This document shows positions 18,247-27,838 of a stretch of DNA of 64,000 nucleotides, in pieces; the stretch's first letter is position 1; every line of letters starts with the position of its first letter. The translations under genes were made by a program, and so were the position numbers. Source of the stretch: Streptantibioticus silvisoli (GTDB taxonomy: Bacteria; Actinomycetota; Actinomycetes; Streptomycetales; Streptomycetaceae); NCBI RefSeq assembly GCF_027947535.2, contig NZ_JAAGKO020000024.1, positions 56,021 through 120,020 on the forward strand. Reading direction: 5' to 3'. The notes beneath the pieces were generated by a model. It made no database searches. It was not told where the DNA came from and worked only from the letters and a program-made list of their open reading frames with translations.

Positions 18247-18879
18247 ATGTGTGCTTACTGTCGAGCCGTGGAATCGCTGACGGCCGCCGGTCCCCGGCGG
18301 GAGTGGAACAAGCGGCAAACCCGGTTCGACCTGGCCATGGCCGCGTTCGAGCTGGCCCGGCGGCACGGCCTCGGGGCGGTGCGGGTGCCGCAGATCGCGG
18401 AGGCGGTCGGCGTGTCGACCCGTACGTTCAACAACTACTTCTCCAGTCGCGAGCAGGCCATCGCCTGGCTGGCCGGCCGCCGTGCCGCAGCGGTGGGCGA
18501 CGCCTTGCGCGACCGCCCGGACGGCGAACCGCTGGACCGGGCCCTGACCGCTGCCGCCCTCACGCAGTACCGCCCCGCTGCCCAGGACGGCCTTCCGGCC
18601 GGCTGGCTGCGCGACTTTCGGGACCTCGTCGCCCGGGAGCCCGCCCTCCACGGCGCCTATCTGACCGCCATGGCCGACGCCGAGCGGGATCTGGCCACGG
18701 CCATCGCCGAACGGGTCCCCGACGGCGGGCAGTTGTTCTCACAGGTCGTCGCCTCGATGGTGTTCGGTGCCGAACGGGCAGGAGTCCGCTACTGGTCCGA
18801 GCACCGCGACGGCACCCTGGTCGACGCCGTCCGCCAGGCGCTGGCTGTCGGACTCGCCGGGATCGGGGGCGTGCGTTGA
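18247..18879 (+). CDS. TetR family transcriptional regulator
   Basis: A 210-residue regulator. The helix-turn-helix (about 28-65) reads LAMAAFELARRHGLGAVRVPQIAEAVGVSTRTFNNYF, followed by the usual ligand-binding helices. The first ATG (18247) touches the operator repeats; the GTG at 18268 (VESLTAAGP) is an alternative and perhaps more natural start. It is coupled by a TTGA overlap to a small membrane protein gene. Confidence 0.88.
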   Translation: MCAYCRAVESLTAAGPRREWNKRQTRFDLAMAAFELARRHGLGAVRVPQIAEAVGVSTRTFNNYFSSREQAIAWLAGRRAAAVGDALRDRPDGEPLDRALTAAALTQYRPAAQDGLPAGWLRDFRDLVAREPALHGAYLTAMADAERDLATAIAERVPDGGQLFSQVVASMVFGAERAGVRYWSEHRDGTLVDAVRQALAVGLAGIGGVR

Positions 18880-19148
18880 CAGGCCGTGGGGAGCGCTCGC
18901 CGGTCGCAGGCTCCGGCTCCGGTGGCGGGCCGGCGCCTCGCCCACCCGGGACAGACCCCGACCGCACCGCCGACGGCACCTGGAGCATCATCGCCGGCGG
19001 GTTCCTGCTGCTGCACGCCCTGCTCCACGTCGCGCTCGCGCCGACCCTCTCCACCGCCGACTACCTGATCGCCGGACGGGCGGTGAGCCTCTCGACGTTC
19101 GGCGCGGCGCTCCTGTGCCTGTTCGCGTACCGCCGACGTGCGAGCTGA
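18876..19148 (+). CDS. Small two-helix membrane protein coupled to TetR gene
   Basis: A 90-residue protein starting at TTG 18876, which overlaps the TetR stop (TTGA). The N-terminal 35 residues are Gly/Pro-rich; then two hydrophobic segments follow (WSIIAGGFLLLHALLHVALA and VSLSTFGAALLCLFAY) with a basic end (RRRAS). No family is recognised. Coupling to the regulator suggests that it is part of, or a target of, the same response. Confidence 0.6.
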   Translation: MTGRGERSPVAGSGSGGGPAPRPPGTDPDRTADGTWSIIAGGFLLLHALLHVALAPTLSTADYLIAGRAVSLSTFGAALLCLFAYRRRAS

Positions 19149-19271
19149 GACGTGGCCGACCCCGCTCGACGCCGTCCACCGGTTCATCTCCTGACGAAAC
19201 GTCATAAGCGCGCACTCCGAAGGCCGTTGCCCTCACCGACCTCACCCCGCGCCGCCTGGCCCAACGCCCGG

Positions 19272-19293
19272 TTCTCTGACTAGAGTCAGAGAA
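19272..19293 (+). promoter_or_regulatory. 22-bp near-perfect palindrome at the MarR-GNAT start
   Basis: TTCTCTGACT and its complement AGTCAGAGAA meet around a central AG; only the central pair departs from symmetry. The right end touches the ATG at 19293, so a bound regulator would cover the start. Probable operator for the MarR domain of the adjacent gene. Confidence 0.8.
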
Positions 19294-20192
19294 TGGATGC
19301 GGTACAGATCGACCAGGTGCGGCGGTTCAACCGCACCGTCACCGAACGCGTGGGTGTGCTCCACGACAACTACCTGGGCCGCGACCGGCCCTTCGGCGCG
19401 GCCCGGTTGCTCTGGGAGATCGGGGAGCGGGGGCAGGACATACGGGCGCTGCGCGAGCGTCTGGGGCTCGACTCCGGGTACGTCAGCCGGCTGCTGCGTT
19501 CGCTGGAGTCCGACGGGCTGGTGACGGTGGAGCCGCAGGCCCGGGACCGGCGGGTGCGCACCGTCCGGCTCACCGACGCCGGGCGTGCGGAACGTGCCGC
19601 GCTCGACGGCCGCAGCGACGAACTGGCCGTCTCCCTGCTGGAGCCGCTCAACGCCGCGCAGCGGGGACGGCTGGTCGCCGCCATGGCCGAGGTCGACCGG
19701 TTGCTGACCGCCGCGACCGTCACGCTGGAGGTCGTCGATCCCGGCCACACCGACGCCGAGCACTGTCTGCGGTCGTACTTCGCCGAGTTGGGCGAACGCT
19801 TCGACAGCGGCTTCGATCCCGCGTTGAGCCTGCTGCCCGACGCGGGTGAACTCCGGCCGCCGCGCGGCCTGTTCCTGGTCGCCCGTCTGCACGGCGAACC
19901 GGTCGGCTGCGCCGGTCTGAAGCTGCCGGTGGGCGCTCCGGCCGAGATCAAGCGCATGTGGGTCGCGCCGCACGCCCGCCGGCTCGGCCTCGGCCGCCGG
20001 TTCCTCGCCGACCTGGAGGCGCGGGCCGCCCGGCACGGCCGCGACGTGCTGCGCCTGGACACCAACAAGGCGCTCGCTGCCGCGATCGGCCTCTACCACT
20101 CCTGCGGTTTCCAGGAGGTCGCCGCCTTCAACGACGAGCCGTACGCCCACCACTGGTTCGAAAAGCGGATCACGGCGCCGTCGCCGGGGTGA
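19293..20192 (+). CDS. MarR-GNAT fusion: regulator with N-acetyltransferase domain
   Basis: A 299-residue two-domain protein. Residues about 1-145 are a MarR winged helix (DIRALRERLGLDSGYVSRLLRSLESDGLVTVE, then DRRVRTVRLTDAG). Residues about 150-295 are a GNAT fold with the acetyl-CoA loop motif RRLGLGRRFLADLE and the C-terminal IGLYHSCGFQEV segment. Such fusions are known in bacteria; the acetyltransferase may modify a small molecule that is also sensed. The short upstream space and the palindrome at the start point to autoregulation with few or no leader bases. Confidence 0.9.
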   Translation: MDAVQIDQVRRFNRTVTERVGVLHDNYLGRDRPFGAARLLWEIGERGQDIRALRERLGLDSGYVSRLLRSLESDGLVTVEPQARDRRVRTVRLTDAGRAERAALDGRSDELAVSLLEPLNAAQRGRLVAAMAEVDRLLTAATVTLEVVDPGHTDAEHCLRSYFAELGERFDSGFDPALSLLPDAGELRPPRGLFLVARLHGEPVGCAGLKLPVGAPAEIKRMWVAPHARRLGLGRRFLADLEARAARHGRDVLRLDTNKALAAAIGLYHSCGFQEVAAFNDEPYAHHWFEKRITAPSPG

Positions 20193-20620
20193 CGAACCGG
20201 TCGCCGGCGGGTCGGCACCGGTCGGTCCGGAGGCCCGGAACGCGGTGGGATTCGGGCGTCAAGCCTCGTGCGGCAAGGTGCCGTACGCCGCCAGTGGAAT
20301 CCGCCGCCGAAGTGCCCTTGCCGGTGATCGCTGGTGATTGCCGGTGAAGCGGCAATGCGAGCCGATGCGGCCCGCGGCGGATATGGGTGTCGGAGTGCCG
20401 GATGTGTCGACATCGGAGGCGGGTGGAGAACCCGCAGTCGAACAATTCACCCTGCGGGCCGCACGAATTGGCAAGTCCCGCCGCAACGAGTCCCGTTGGG
20501 CAACCGGAACCGGCATCTTCGGCTACTGGGCGGCGTTTTCCTCCGTCGTGCACAGGGCGTTGCTAGCGTGACCGGCGTCCGATCACGACGAGGGATTCAC
20601 GACGAAGGATGGGGAAAGCG
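20193..20620. other. Gene-free region before two secreted-protein genes
   Basis: About 430 bases with base composition more mixed than average. It probably contains the promoter for the secreted-protein genes. No gene or clear repeat is seen. Confidence 0.4.
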
Positions 20621-21022
20621 ATGTCACGGAGCACCATTCTGTCGCGTCGGTCCAAGGCCGCCGTTGCCGCATTCGCGCTGCTGGCCGCCGGTGCGGTGGC
20701 CGGAGTGACGACCGCCGGCTCGGCGCAGGCGTCGGCGGTGCCTCGTGCGACGCCGGGAATCGTGCACCCGATGGACGGCTCAGGGACCGTCACCGACCCG
20801 TGGGTTCCCGAGAAGAACGCCACGATCGTCTGCGACTCGGCCACCCAGTTCGGCAACTACACCCCCGGCGTGGGCCACTCGGACCCGATCAACACGCTCT
20901 ACCGCGGCACCGCGATCGGTGTGCGGTACGAGACCTCCGATCACAACTCCGTGATGGCCTACTACGCCGGCGCCGACACCAAGTGGGGCTTTGTCCTGCG
21001 TAGTTGTGTTCAGTTCGCCTGA
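20621..21022 (+). CDS. Small secreted SH3-like protein
   Basis: A 133-residue protein with a signal peptide (basic MSRSTILSRRSK, hydrophobic AAVAAFALLAAGAVAGV, cut near SAQASA). The mature part has two Cys (in ATIVCDSATQ and LRSCVQFA) and a beta-rich layout ending KWGFVLRSCVQ, as in actinobacterial SH3-like secreted proteins. The ATG at 20621 is preferred over the one at 20609 because GGGGAAAG sits at the right distance before it. Function unknown. It shares layout with the next gene. Confidence 0.78.
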   Translation: MSRSTILSRRSKAAVAAFALLAAGAVAGVTTAGSAQASAVPRATPGIVHPMDGSGTVTDPWVPEKNATIVCDSATQFGNYTPGVGHSDPINTLYRGTAIGVRYETSDHNSVMAYYAGADTKWGFVLRSCVQFA

Positions 21023-21053
21023 TCCCGACCGACGACACAGGAAAGGCACCACC

Positions 21054-21359
21054 ATGTTCGCCAGAGCCACTCGGACCGTCGCCGCCGGGGCCCTCGCCGC
21101 CGGTCTGTTCAGCGCCCTCGTGACACCCGTCGCGGCACACGCGGCCACCACGTCGGTGAGCCCGCAGACCACCCGCCGCTCCGTCTGCGCCCAGGACGTC
21201 TACCTCCGCGAGACGCCCGAAGGCGTCTCCATCGGCCTGCTCGACCAGGGCGACACCTTCGACCAGGAACGCCTGTCCCCCAGCGGGGAGTGGGCCTACG
21301 GAATGGCCTACGGCAACGCCGACAAGCACGGCTGGGTCATGGAGTCCGCGCTCTGCTGA
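21054..21359 (+). CDS. Small secreted SH3-like protein, second of a pair
   Basis: A 101-residue protein with a signal peptide (MFARATRTVAAGALAAGLFSALVTPVAAHA) and a mature domain with two Cys (SVCAQDVYLRET and MESALC). The ending GWVMESALC mirrors KWGFVLRSCV in the gene before, 31 bases upstream, so these are likely diverged tandem duplicates in one operon. Role unknown; envelope- or competition-related roles are only guesses. RBS GGAAAGG. Confidence 0.78.
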   Translation: MFARATRTVAAGALAAGLFSALVTPVAAHAATTSVSPQTTRRSVCAQDVYLRETPEGVSIGLLDQGDTFDQERLSPSGEWAYGMAYGNADKHGWVMESALC

Positions 21360-21378
21360 CCGGCTGCTGACCGCCGCT

Positions 21379-21395
21379 GTCCGGCCCGGCCGGAC
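21379..21395 (+). terminator. Hairpin after the secreted-protein pair
   Basis: GTCCGGCC and GGCCGGAC face each other around a single C, 19 bases after the stop. Very short loop, so the middle pairs probably open. Confidence 0.55.
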
Positions 21396-21600
21396 GGCGC
21401 CGCACGACGGCCGCCGTTCAGGACATCCGGGGCGCCTTTCACGCATGAGCGGGGCCCTACCGGGTGAACTCGCGTGCCCGCCAGGCGGGTTGACCGACGC
21501 CGGGAACGGGTCTCGCCGGTGAGGACCCTGATTGGCTGCCTGTCTGCCCTGTCGCGGGTCGCGTCGCGGGAATCCTGACTGTCGGCCTGCGGCGGGACCC

Positions 21601-21841
21601 CGAACGCCCACGCCTAGTGCGGGAGTTCGGACGGCCCACACCCGATGAGGCAGCGCGGACTGCCCACGGCCAGACGGGGGAGTACCCGACACCCACGCCT
21701 GCGGGGAATCCCGAACGCCCACGCCCGATGCGGGAGTTCGGCAAGTAGCCTCGCGGTACGGGGAGTTCGTACCCTTCCGGCCCGGGCCGGTTAGGCCCTA
21801 CCGCGGAGGCCCTGAACGCCCCTGCGCGATGCGGCCGTTCG
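21601..21841. repeat. Degenerate ~30-bp repeats (CGAACGCCCACGCC..GATGCGGGAGTTCGG)
   Basis: Units begin near 21601, 21631, 21659, 21687, 21712 and 21813. The first and fifth are almost identical (CGAACGCCCACGCC and GCGGGAGTTCGG); the others are worn. Each unit has weak self-complementary ends (CGAAC..GTTCGG). They fill most of the gene-free 21396-21906 stretch. The spacing is regular only in part and the units are not conserved enough for a CRISPR. Confidence 0.7.
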
Positions 21842-21906
21842 GACCTCGCGGCCCCTCGTGGGAATTCCGGTTGCCCCGGCCCGACGCCGCTGGCAGGGTC
21901 GTCGCC

Positions 21907-22740
21907 ATGCCCATCTTCTCCGCGCCCGACGGCACCCGGCTCGCCTTCCGCGACAGCGGGGACGGCGCCCCGGTCGTGTGCCTGCCGGGCGGTCCCACCG
22001 ATTCCGGTTACCTCGGGAACCTCGGCGGCCTGTCCGGACACCGCCGGCTGATCGGTCTCGACCCGCGCGGCACCGGCGGGTCGGCGATTCCCGAGGACAC
22101 CACGTCCTACCGCTGCGACCGCCTCGTCGACGATGTCGAGGCCCTGCGCGCGCACCTCGGGCTTGAGCGGGTGGACCTGCTCGCCCACTGCGCGGGCGCG
22201 AACACCGCCGTCCAGTACGTGACCCGGTACCCGGAAAGGGTCGGCAGGCTGGTGCTCGTCACCCCCAGCACCCGCGCCGTCGGCATCACCATCACCACGC
22301 GGACCCGTCGGGGGACGGCCCGCCTCCGGCGCGACGAGCCGTGGTACCCGGCGGCGTTCACCGCCCTGGAGGCGGTCTTCGCCGGCGAGGCCGGGGACGG
22401 CGACGAGGAAGCCATCGCTCCCTTCTTCCACGGCCGGTGGGACGACGCGGCGCGAGAGCTCCAGGCGGCGAGCAGGCCGGACAACGACGAAGCCGTCGGC
22501 CTCTTCGGCTCCGACGGCGCGTTCGACCCGGAGGCCACACGGGCGGGGCTCGCCGCCCACCGGGGGCCGGTCCTGCTGCTCGCCGGGGAGTTCGACCTGA
22601 ACTCACCGCCCGCCTCGACGGCCGAGTTCGCCGGGCTGTTCCCGAGCGCGGAACTCGTCGTACAGCCCGGAGCCGGCCACTACCCCTGGCTCGACGACGC
22701 CGACCGGTTCGTGGCGACCGCCGCCGCGTTCCTGGGGTAG
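21907..22740 (+). CDS. Alpha/beta hydrolase with Cys in place of the nucleophile Ser
   Basis: A 277-residue alpha/beta-hydrolase of the proline-iminopeptidase-like group: oxyanion segment [21 protein letters not shown], a nucleophile elbow LLAHCAGAN, acid [12 protein letters not shown] and the histidine in [10 protein letters not shown]. The elbow residue is Cys95 (codon TGC) where nearly all relatives have Ser. Asp and His are in place. Cys at this position is known from dienelactone hydrolase, so the enzyme may still work with altered chemistry. The start at 21907 gives the expected N terminus ([18 protein letters not shown]). Confidence 0.88.
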   Translation: MPIFSAPDGTRLAFRDSGDGAPVVCLPGGPTDSGYLGNLGGLSGHRRLIGLDPRGTGGSAIPEDTTSYRCDRLVDDVEALRAHLGLERVDLLAHCAGANTAVQYVTRYPERVGRLVLVTPSTRAVGITITTRTRRGTARLRRDEPWYPAAFTALEAVFAGEAGDGDEEAIAPFFHGRWDDAARELQAASRPDNDEAVGLFGSDGAFDPEATRAGLAAHRGPVLLLAGEFDLNSPPASTAEFAGLFPSAELVVQPGAGHYPWLDDADRFVATAAAFLG

Positions 22741-22790
22741 CCGACCGCCGGACCGGCCCCGTTGTCAGACCCCTGCGCGAGGATCACGGC

Positions 22791-24857
22791 ATGACGACCG
22801 CAACCGCCGCCTCGCCCGCCGCCGTGGACCACGACCACGCGGACTACGACCACGCGGACTACGACCACGCCGTGGACCTGGCGCTCGCCGCCTGCGCCGC
22901 GTACTACGGGGACGGCGACACCACGCTGGACGACGCCTCCTACGACGCGCTCGTCCGCCGGATAGCGGACCACGAGGCGGCCCACCCCGATCGGGTGCGC
23001 GCCGACTCCCCGGTCGGCAAGGTCGGCGGCGGCGCGGCTCCGGCCGGCGACGTGGCCCACACCGTTCCCATGCTCTCGCTCGACAACGTCTTCGACGGCG
23101 AGGGACTGGCGAAGTGGGGTGCCTCGCTGACCCGCCGTCTCGGCCGGCCGGTGGACGGCGGGTACGCGGTCGAGCCGAAGCTGGACGGCGCGGCGGTCGC
23201 GGCCCGTTACCGTGACGGCCGGCTGGTCCAGCTCGTCGGCCGTGGCGACGGCGCCCACGGCGAGGATCTCTCCGCCGCGATCGGCAGCGTCGTCGGCCTG
23301 CCCGCGCGCCTCGCGGTGGACGCCACGTTCGAGGTCCGCGGTGAAGTACTCCTGACCCGCGAGCAGTTCGAGACGGCGAACGAACTTCGGCAGGCGCACG
23401 GCTCGAAGGTGTTCTCCAACCCGCGCAACGGAACGGCCGGCACCCTGCGCGGCGCCAGGTCGCGCGGCTACCGGATCGAGACGACGTTCTTCGCCTACGG
23501 CGCGGTCGACCTGGACGGCGCCGGCTTCCTGACGGGCGACACGCACGAGGCGGTCATGGCACAGGTCGCCGCGCTCGGCGTGCGGACCACGGTGGCCACC
23601 GAGGTCGGCCTGCGCGTGTACAAGACGCTGGAGGAGGTTCAGGCCCGCATCGAGGAGATCACCGGACTGCGGGCCGGGCTGCCGTTCGGCATCGACGGCG
23701 TGGTCGTCAAGGCCGACCGTTTCGCCGAGCAGGAGAAGGCCGGCCTCGCCACCCGCCACCCGCACTGGGCCGTCGCGTACAAGCTGCCCCCGGTCGAGCG
23801 CCGCACCAGGCTGATCGCGGTGGAGTGGAACGTCGGACGCACCGGCGTCATCGCGCCGCGCGCGGTGCTGGAGCCGGTCGAGGTCGACGGCAGCGTCGTC
23901 CGCTACGCCACGCTGCACAACCCGGCGTTCATCGCCGCCAGCGGTCTGATGCTCAACGACGTCGTGACGGTGTGGAAGGCGGGCGACATCATCCCGCGCA
24001 TCGAGGCGCCGGTGGTGGACCTGCGCGGTGACGACGCCACACCGATCGAGCTGCCGCAGGAGTGCCCGAAGTGCGGCGGGGAGATCGACAGGTCCGGTGA
24101 GCGCTGGGAGTGCGCCGGTGGCGCGGGCGGCGGCTGCGGCCTGCTCGCCGCGCTGAAGTACGCGGTCGGCCGCGACCAGCTCGACATCGACGGCTTGGGC
24201 GGTACGTTCATCGAGGCCCTGGTCGACGAAGGAGCCGTCGGCGACGTCGCCGACCTGTTCACCCTGACCCGCGATCAGCTGGCCGCGGCGGCCCGCAGCG
24301 AGAAGCGCGCGGACACCCTGCTGGAACAGATCGCCGCGGCCAGGACCAGACCGCTCAACCGGGTCTTCTGCGCGCTGGGCATCGTACGCACCGGGCGCAC
24401 CCTGTCCCGGGAGATCGCCCGCCACTTCGGCACAATGGCCGCGATCCGCACGGCCGACGCCGACGCCCTGGCCGCCGTGCCGAAGCTGCCCGCCGCGAAC
24501 GCGCCGAGGATAGCCGCCCACATCGCCGCGATGGGCGCCGTCATCGACAAGCTGACCGCCGCCGGGGTCAACATGACCGAACCCGTCATCGAGACTGCGG
24601 ACGGCGGACCGCTGTCCGGTCACGTCGTCGTGGTCACCGGTGGGATGAACGGAGCACTGGCCGGGCGCAACCGCAACGACGTCAAGGAGATCATCGAAAA
24701 CGCGGGCGGCACCTCCTCCGGGACCGTGTCGAGGAAGACGACCCTGCTGGTGGCGGGCGAGAACGCCGGCTCCAAGCTCGCCAAGGCCCAGGAACTGGGC
24801 ACGAGGGTCGTCAGCGAGGCGGAGTTCGCTGACCTGGTGGCCGACTTCCTGGGCTGA
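22791..24857 (+). CDS. ligA: NAD-dependent DNA ligase (probable paralogue)
   Basis: A 688-residue enzyme that seals nicks using NAD. The adenylation domain has MLSLDN and the catalytic Lys130 in EPKLDG. The OB fold ([21 protein letters not shown]), the zinc finger (CPKCGGEI then WECAGG...GCG), helix-hairpin-helix repeats and a C-terminal BRCT domain ([13 protein letters not shown]) follow. It is shorter than the usual Streptomyces LigA (about 730), has a His/Asp/Tyr repeat ([12 protein letters not shown]) at its N terminus, and lies among accessory genes. It may therefore be a second ligase rather than the essential one; the window cannot settle this. Confidence 0.93.
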   Translation: MTTATAASPAAVDHDHADYDHADYDHAVDLALAACAAYYGDGDTTLDDASYDALVRRIADHEAAHPDRVRADSPVGKVGGGAAPAGDVAHTVPMLSLDNVFDGEGLAKWGASLTRRLGRPVDGGYAVEPKLDGAAVAARYRDGRLVQLVGRGDGAHGEDLSAAIGSVVGLPARLAVDATFEVRGEVLLTREQFETANELRQAHGSKVFSNPRNGTAGTLRGARSRGYRIETTFFAYGAVDLDGAGFLTGDTHEAVMAQVAALGVRTTVATEVGLRVYKTLEEVQARIEEITGLRAGLPFGIDGVVVKADRFAEQEKAGLATRHPHWAVAYKLPPVERRTRLIAVEWNVGRTGVIAPRAVLEPVEVDGSVVRYATLHNPAFIAASGLMLNDVVTVWKAGDIIPRIEAPVVDLRGDDATPIELPQECPKCGGEIDRSGERWECAGGAGGGCGLLAALKYAVGRDQLDIDGLGGTFIEALVDEGAVGDVADLFTLTRDQLAAAARSEKRADTLLEQIAAARTRPLNRVFCALGIVRTGRTLSREIARHFGTMAAIRTADADALAAVPKLPAANAPRIAAHIAAMGAVIDKLTAAGVNMTEPVIETADGGPLSGHVVVVTGGMNGALAGRNRNDVKEIIENAGGTSSGTVSRKTTLLVAGENAGSKLAKAQELGTRVVSEAEFADLVADFLG

Positions 24858-24869
24858 CGCGCGGGGCGG

Positions 24870-24896
24870 GGCGGGGCGGTGCCGAGCCGCCCCGCC
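24870..24896 (+). terminator. Hairpin after the DNA ligase gene
   Basis: GGCGGGGCGG and CCGCCCCGCC pair around a 7-base loop, 13 bases after the ligase stop. Confidence 0.7.
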
Positions 24897-25004
24897 ACGG
24901 ACCCTCCGCGACCGCGCGGCGGGCAGGGCGTTCGCCGCGCGCCGACTACCGCCGCGCGGCTGCTGGCCGCCGCCGCGCTGACGGCCGCCCCGCCGACCGT
25001 TGAT

Positions 25005-26316
25005 CGCCGACCGCCTCGTGCGGCAGCCTCCTCAGGTCGACGCCGCCGAGGATGTCGTCCACTCGTCGCGGCCGACCGTCCCGGTGACCGCCGAGGCGAA
25101 CGCCTGCCCGCGCCCCTGGCCACCGCGCGGGTGGGGCAGGAGCACCGCGTATCCGACGGCGGCCAGCCACTGTCCCGACGGGACCCAGGTCAGCGCGAAA
25201 TCGTCGGCGTACCGGTCGTCGGGGCCACCGTGCACCAGGGTGACCAGGGGGAACGGCCCGTCCGCACGGCACCGGCCGACTGGCAGGATCAGCAGCCCCT
25301 CCACGTCGGGACCGTCGGAGGCCTTCCAGGACAGCCGCTCCTGCGTTCCCCAGGGGAGCACGTCGCCGTCGGAGGCGGTGTCGGCGTCAGAGACCGCGCC
25401 GGCGCCGCGAACGATGCCGGCGCCGGGGGCCGTACCGGCGCCGGGAACGTCGCCCGCGTCAGCAACCGTCACGTCGAAAACGGAGTCGCCGCCGACGGAG
25501 AGGGGACGGTGCACCATGCAGGCCAGGTGCCGGGCATCGCCGTCGTGCCACCAGGCGGGGGAGTGGGCCCCCGCCCGGGCCGGCCCGGGATCGCGGACGG
25601 CACCGCTGCGCGGATCGACCATGTGCAACGCGACGGCGTGGCAGCCGGGGTCGATGTCCGGATGCGACCGTGAGCACCGCCAGCGGTCCGCCGTCCGGGG
25701 ACGGGCGGCCTCGATCACGTGTCGGTCGTGCAGCCCGTGCACGGCACGGTACTCGCGGCTGACGACGTCGAGCGGGCGCAGCCCTTGATACGCCACCCGC
25801 TCACCCCGGACCAGGGCGTCGTCGCTCTCGCGCAACCGGCGCTCGTCCTCCGGGGTCGCTTCGTCCGCCGCGATCACCGCGATCAGGCGTCCGTCGGCGA
25901 GCGGACGGTGGTCGGCCAGGGCGCCGCGCCACTCCGGCAGAGCCTCGGGTTCCCCTCCGCCGAGCCGCATCCGGTGCAGTTGGGGAACGCCCCGGTGCGT
26001 CCGGTCCGAACGGAACACCACCGACGCCGAGTCGGTGGTCCCACCGCGGAGTGCTGTCCCACGACGTGCCGTCGGTGAGCCGTTCGGGTGGCGTGCACCG
26101 TCGGTGGCGGCGACCCGGAGCGCGGCGAGGGGAAACCGCCCCGCCCGGCCGAGCGCGGGTGACCGGGTGGACCACCCGCCGACCGTCCGGCGAGATCTCC
26201 GGTGGATACGGCAGGAGCCCGTCCACGACCAGTTCGGCGCTGAGTTCCCCGGTCGGCACCCCGTCCGGCTCCGTAACATCCCCAACGCTCGCAACACCCG
26301 CACCGTCCGCGTTCAC
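25005..26316 (-). pseudogene. S9-family (prolyl oligopeptidase-like) peptidase, frameshifted and truncated
   Basis: The N-terminal part (ELSAELVVDGLLPYPPEISPDGRRV) reads in one frame, then the sequence jumps frames at least twice between about 26180 and 26000 (LAALRVAATDGA, then PPERLTDGTSWDSTPRW, then SASVVFRSDRTHRGVPQLHRM). There is another shift near 25690, and a final one near 25070 (DEWTDILGGVDL is split over two frames). Homology stops at about 25005, before the nucleophile Ser motif expected in the catalytic domain. The propeller and the early catalytic domain (PLVTLVHGGPDDRY, GYAVLLPHPRG) remain. The gene is dead. Confidence 0.85.
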
Positions 26317-26425
26317 GTGGCACGCCCCTCCGTCGTCAGCGTTCGGGTGTTCGCGGACGCCGAGGGCGGCTGTCGCCCGGTCCCGACGGGCATGCCGGTC
26401 CCGGCAGCCGCGACCCCGACGAACG

Positions 26426-27070
26426 CTACCGGCGGGTGAGGGTCAGGTGGGTGACACCGCTGGGAGTCGTCACGGACTCGATCTCGAAGCGTTCTTCGAG
26501 CCCTTCGAGTCCGTCCCACAGCCGTTCGCCGCGCCCCAGGACGATCGGGACGACGGCGAGGTGCACATGGTCGACCAGGTCCAAGCGCAGGAACTCGCGA
26601 ACGGTGGCTACCCCGCCGCCGATCCGCACGTCCAGGTCGCCCGCGGCCTCACGCGCCTGACGGAGCGCTTCCTGCGGGGTGACGTCGACGAAGTGGAACG
26701 TGGTGCCGCCCTCCATCTCCAGCGAGGGCCGCGGATAGTGGGTCAGGACGAACACCGGGGTGTGGAACGGCGGATTCGCCCCCCACCAGCCGGTCCATTC
26801 GTGGTCCTCCCACGGACCGCGCTGGGGGCCGAACTTGTTGCGCCCCATGATCTCCGCGCCGATCCCCGCCTCCCAGGTGCGGGCCACGGCATCGTCCACA
26901 CTCGTGCCGCCACCGCTGTCCCCGTGCATCTCGCGGAACGTCCTCGTCCGGAAGAACCATTCGTGCAGCCGTCCCCCCGCGTGACCGAACGGAGCGTCGA
27001 GACTCTGCCCCTCACCGGTACAGAAGCCGTCGAGCGAGATGGAGAAGTTGTGGACCCGTACCCGGGACAT
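26426..27070 (-). CDS. Dihydrofolate reductase family protein (RibD C-terminal type)
   Basis: A 214-residue protein with the NADPH-binding fold shared by DHFR and the RibD reductase domain: SRVRVHNFSISLDGF at the start, EIMGRNKFGPQRGPW, PVFVLTHYPRPSLE, the glycine-rich DVRIGGGVATVREFL, and HLAVVPIVLGRGERLW. Role unknown; members are putative NADPH reductases. Start at 27070 because AGGAGG lies at proper spacing. A second member lies less than 1 kb upstream. Confidence 0.87.
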   Translation of the reverse strand: MSRVRVHNFSISLDGFCTGEGQSLDAPFGHAGGRLHEWFFRTRTFREMHGDSGGGTSVDDAVARTWEAGIGAEIMGRNKFGPQRGPWEDHEWTGWWGANPPFHTPVFVLTHYPRPSLEMEGGTTFHFVDVTPQEALRQAREAAGDLDVRIGGGVATVREFLRLDLVDHVHLAVVPIVLGRGERLWDGLEGLEERFEIESVTTPSGVTHLTLTRR

Positions 27071-27582
27071 GACCTGACCTCCTGCTGCGTACCCAGAAAT
27101 GACCGCGGAGCGCGTCCCCCAGCCAGGGGAAGCGCGCACCACCGCACCGGCGCCTCGGCGTCACCGCGACCGTGCGGACGACGCCTGCCGTTACCCGGCC
27201 CATCCTGCCGCCCACCTATGACAACGCCCTTCCGCCGCGCCAACGACGGACTCCGCACCACGAGGGCTCCGCGCGCGCCGGGCGGTGCACAGGGGCGACG
27301 CGACCCGCGCGGACCGGGAGGCGCGGCCCGCTCCGCGCGTTGGGACGGGGCCGGCCGGTGCGGACGGCGGACGGTGAGCGACGGCGTGCCGGCCCGCGGA
27401 CCCGGTTGCCGGCGGAGGCCACCGGGACCGACGATGTGGTCGGCCCACGCCGGCCGCGAACGGCAGCGGCGAACCGGACACGAGGCCGCCGTTGGACCTC
27501 GCCTCCGGCGACCTGCTCCAGGAGGCCCGTTGCGTCCCCAGGCTCTGTGAGCGCACCGGTGAGCACGCCGGTGATCCCCCGG
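27071..27582. other. Gene-free 510-bp region
   Basis: No frame shows recognisable protein sequence. The stretch is evenly GC-rich and may be what is left of decayed genes between the two DHFR-like genes. Confidence 0.35.
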
Positions 27583-27838
27583 TCAGGGACGGCGCCGTGC
27601 GAGCACGCTGCCGGCGATCAGCCCGACCGCCACCACGGCCGTGCCGATCGCGATCCCGATGTGGCGGACATACCGCGTATCCGGGCAGACGGGCACGGAC
27701 TGACCCGTCCTGGTCACCTCTGTCGCGAGGCAAATGTGCACCCGGGACGCGCTCGGCCAGGCGGACGAGCGCGATGCCCACCGCGGCCAGGAAAAGGACG
27801 TTTCCCAGGCCGAGGAGGACCGTACGGAAGACGGCCAT
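27583..27838 (-). pseudogene. Broken small membrane protein
   Basis: The ATG at 27838 starts MAVFRTVLLGLGNVLFLAAVGIALVRLAERVPG, a clear first membrane helix. The frame then loses sense near 27720. In the next frame the sequence TRYVRHIGIAIGTAVVAVGLIAGSVLARRRP gives a second helix with a basic end and a stop at 27583. One shift between about 27700 and 27750 joins the two helices into a protein of about 85 residues. Alternatively, these are two small overlapping ORFs, the second starting at a GTG (VTRTGQSV). Confidence 0.55.

Noticed and set aside
21601..21841. Possible CRISPR-like array
   Set aside because: Units are directly adjacent without unique spacers, are poorly conserved, and no cas genes are near.
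22341..22790. N-terminal extension of the DNA ligase
   Set aside because: It overlaps the end of the hydrolase gene in another frame and is Arg/Gly-rich; ATG 22791 starts a normal ligase.
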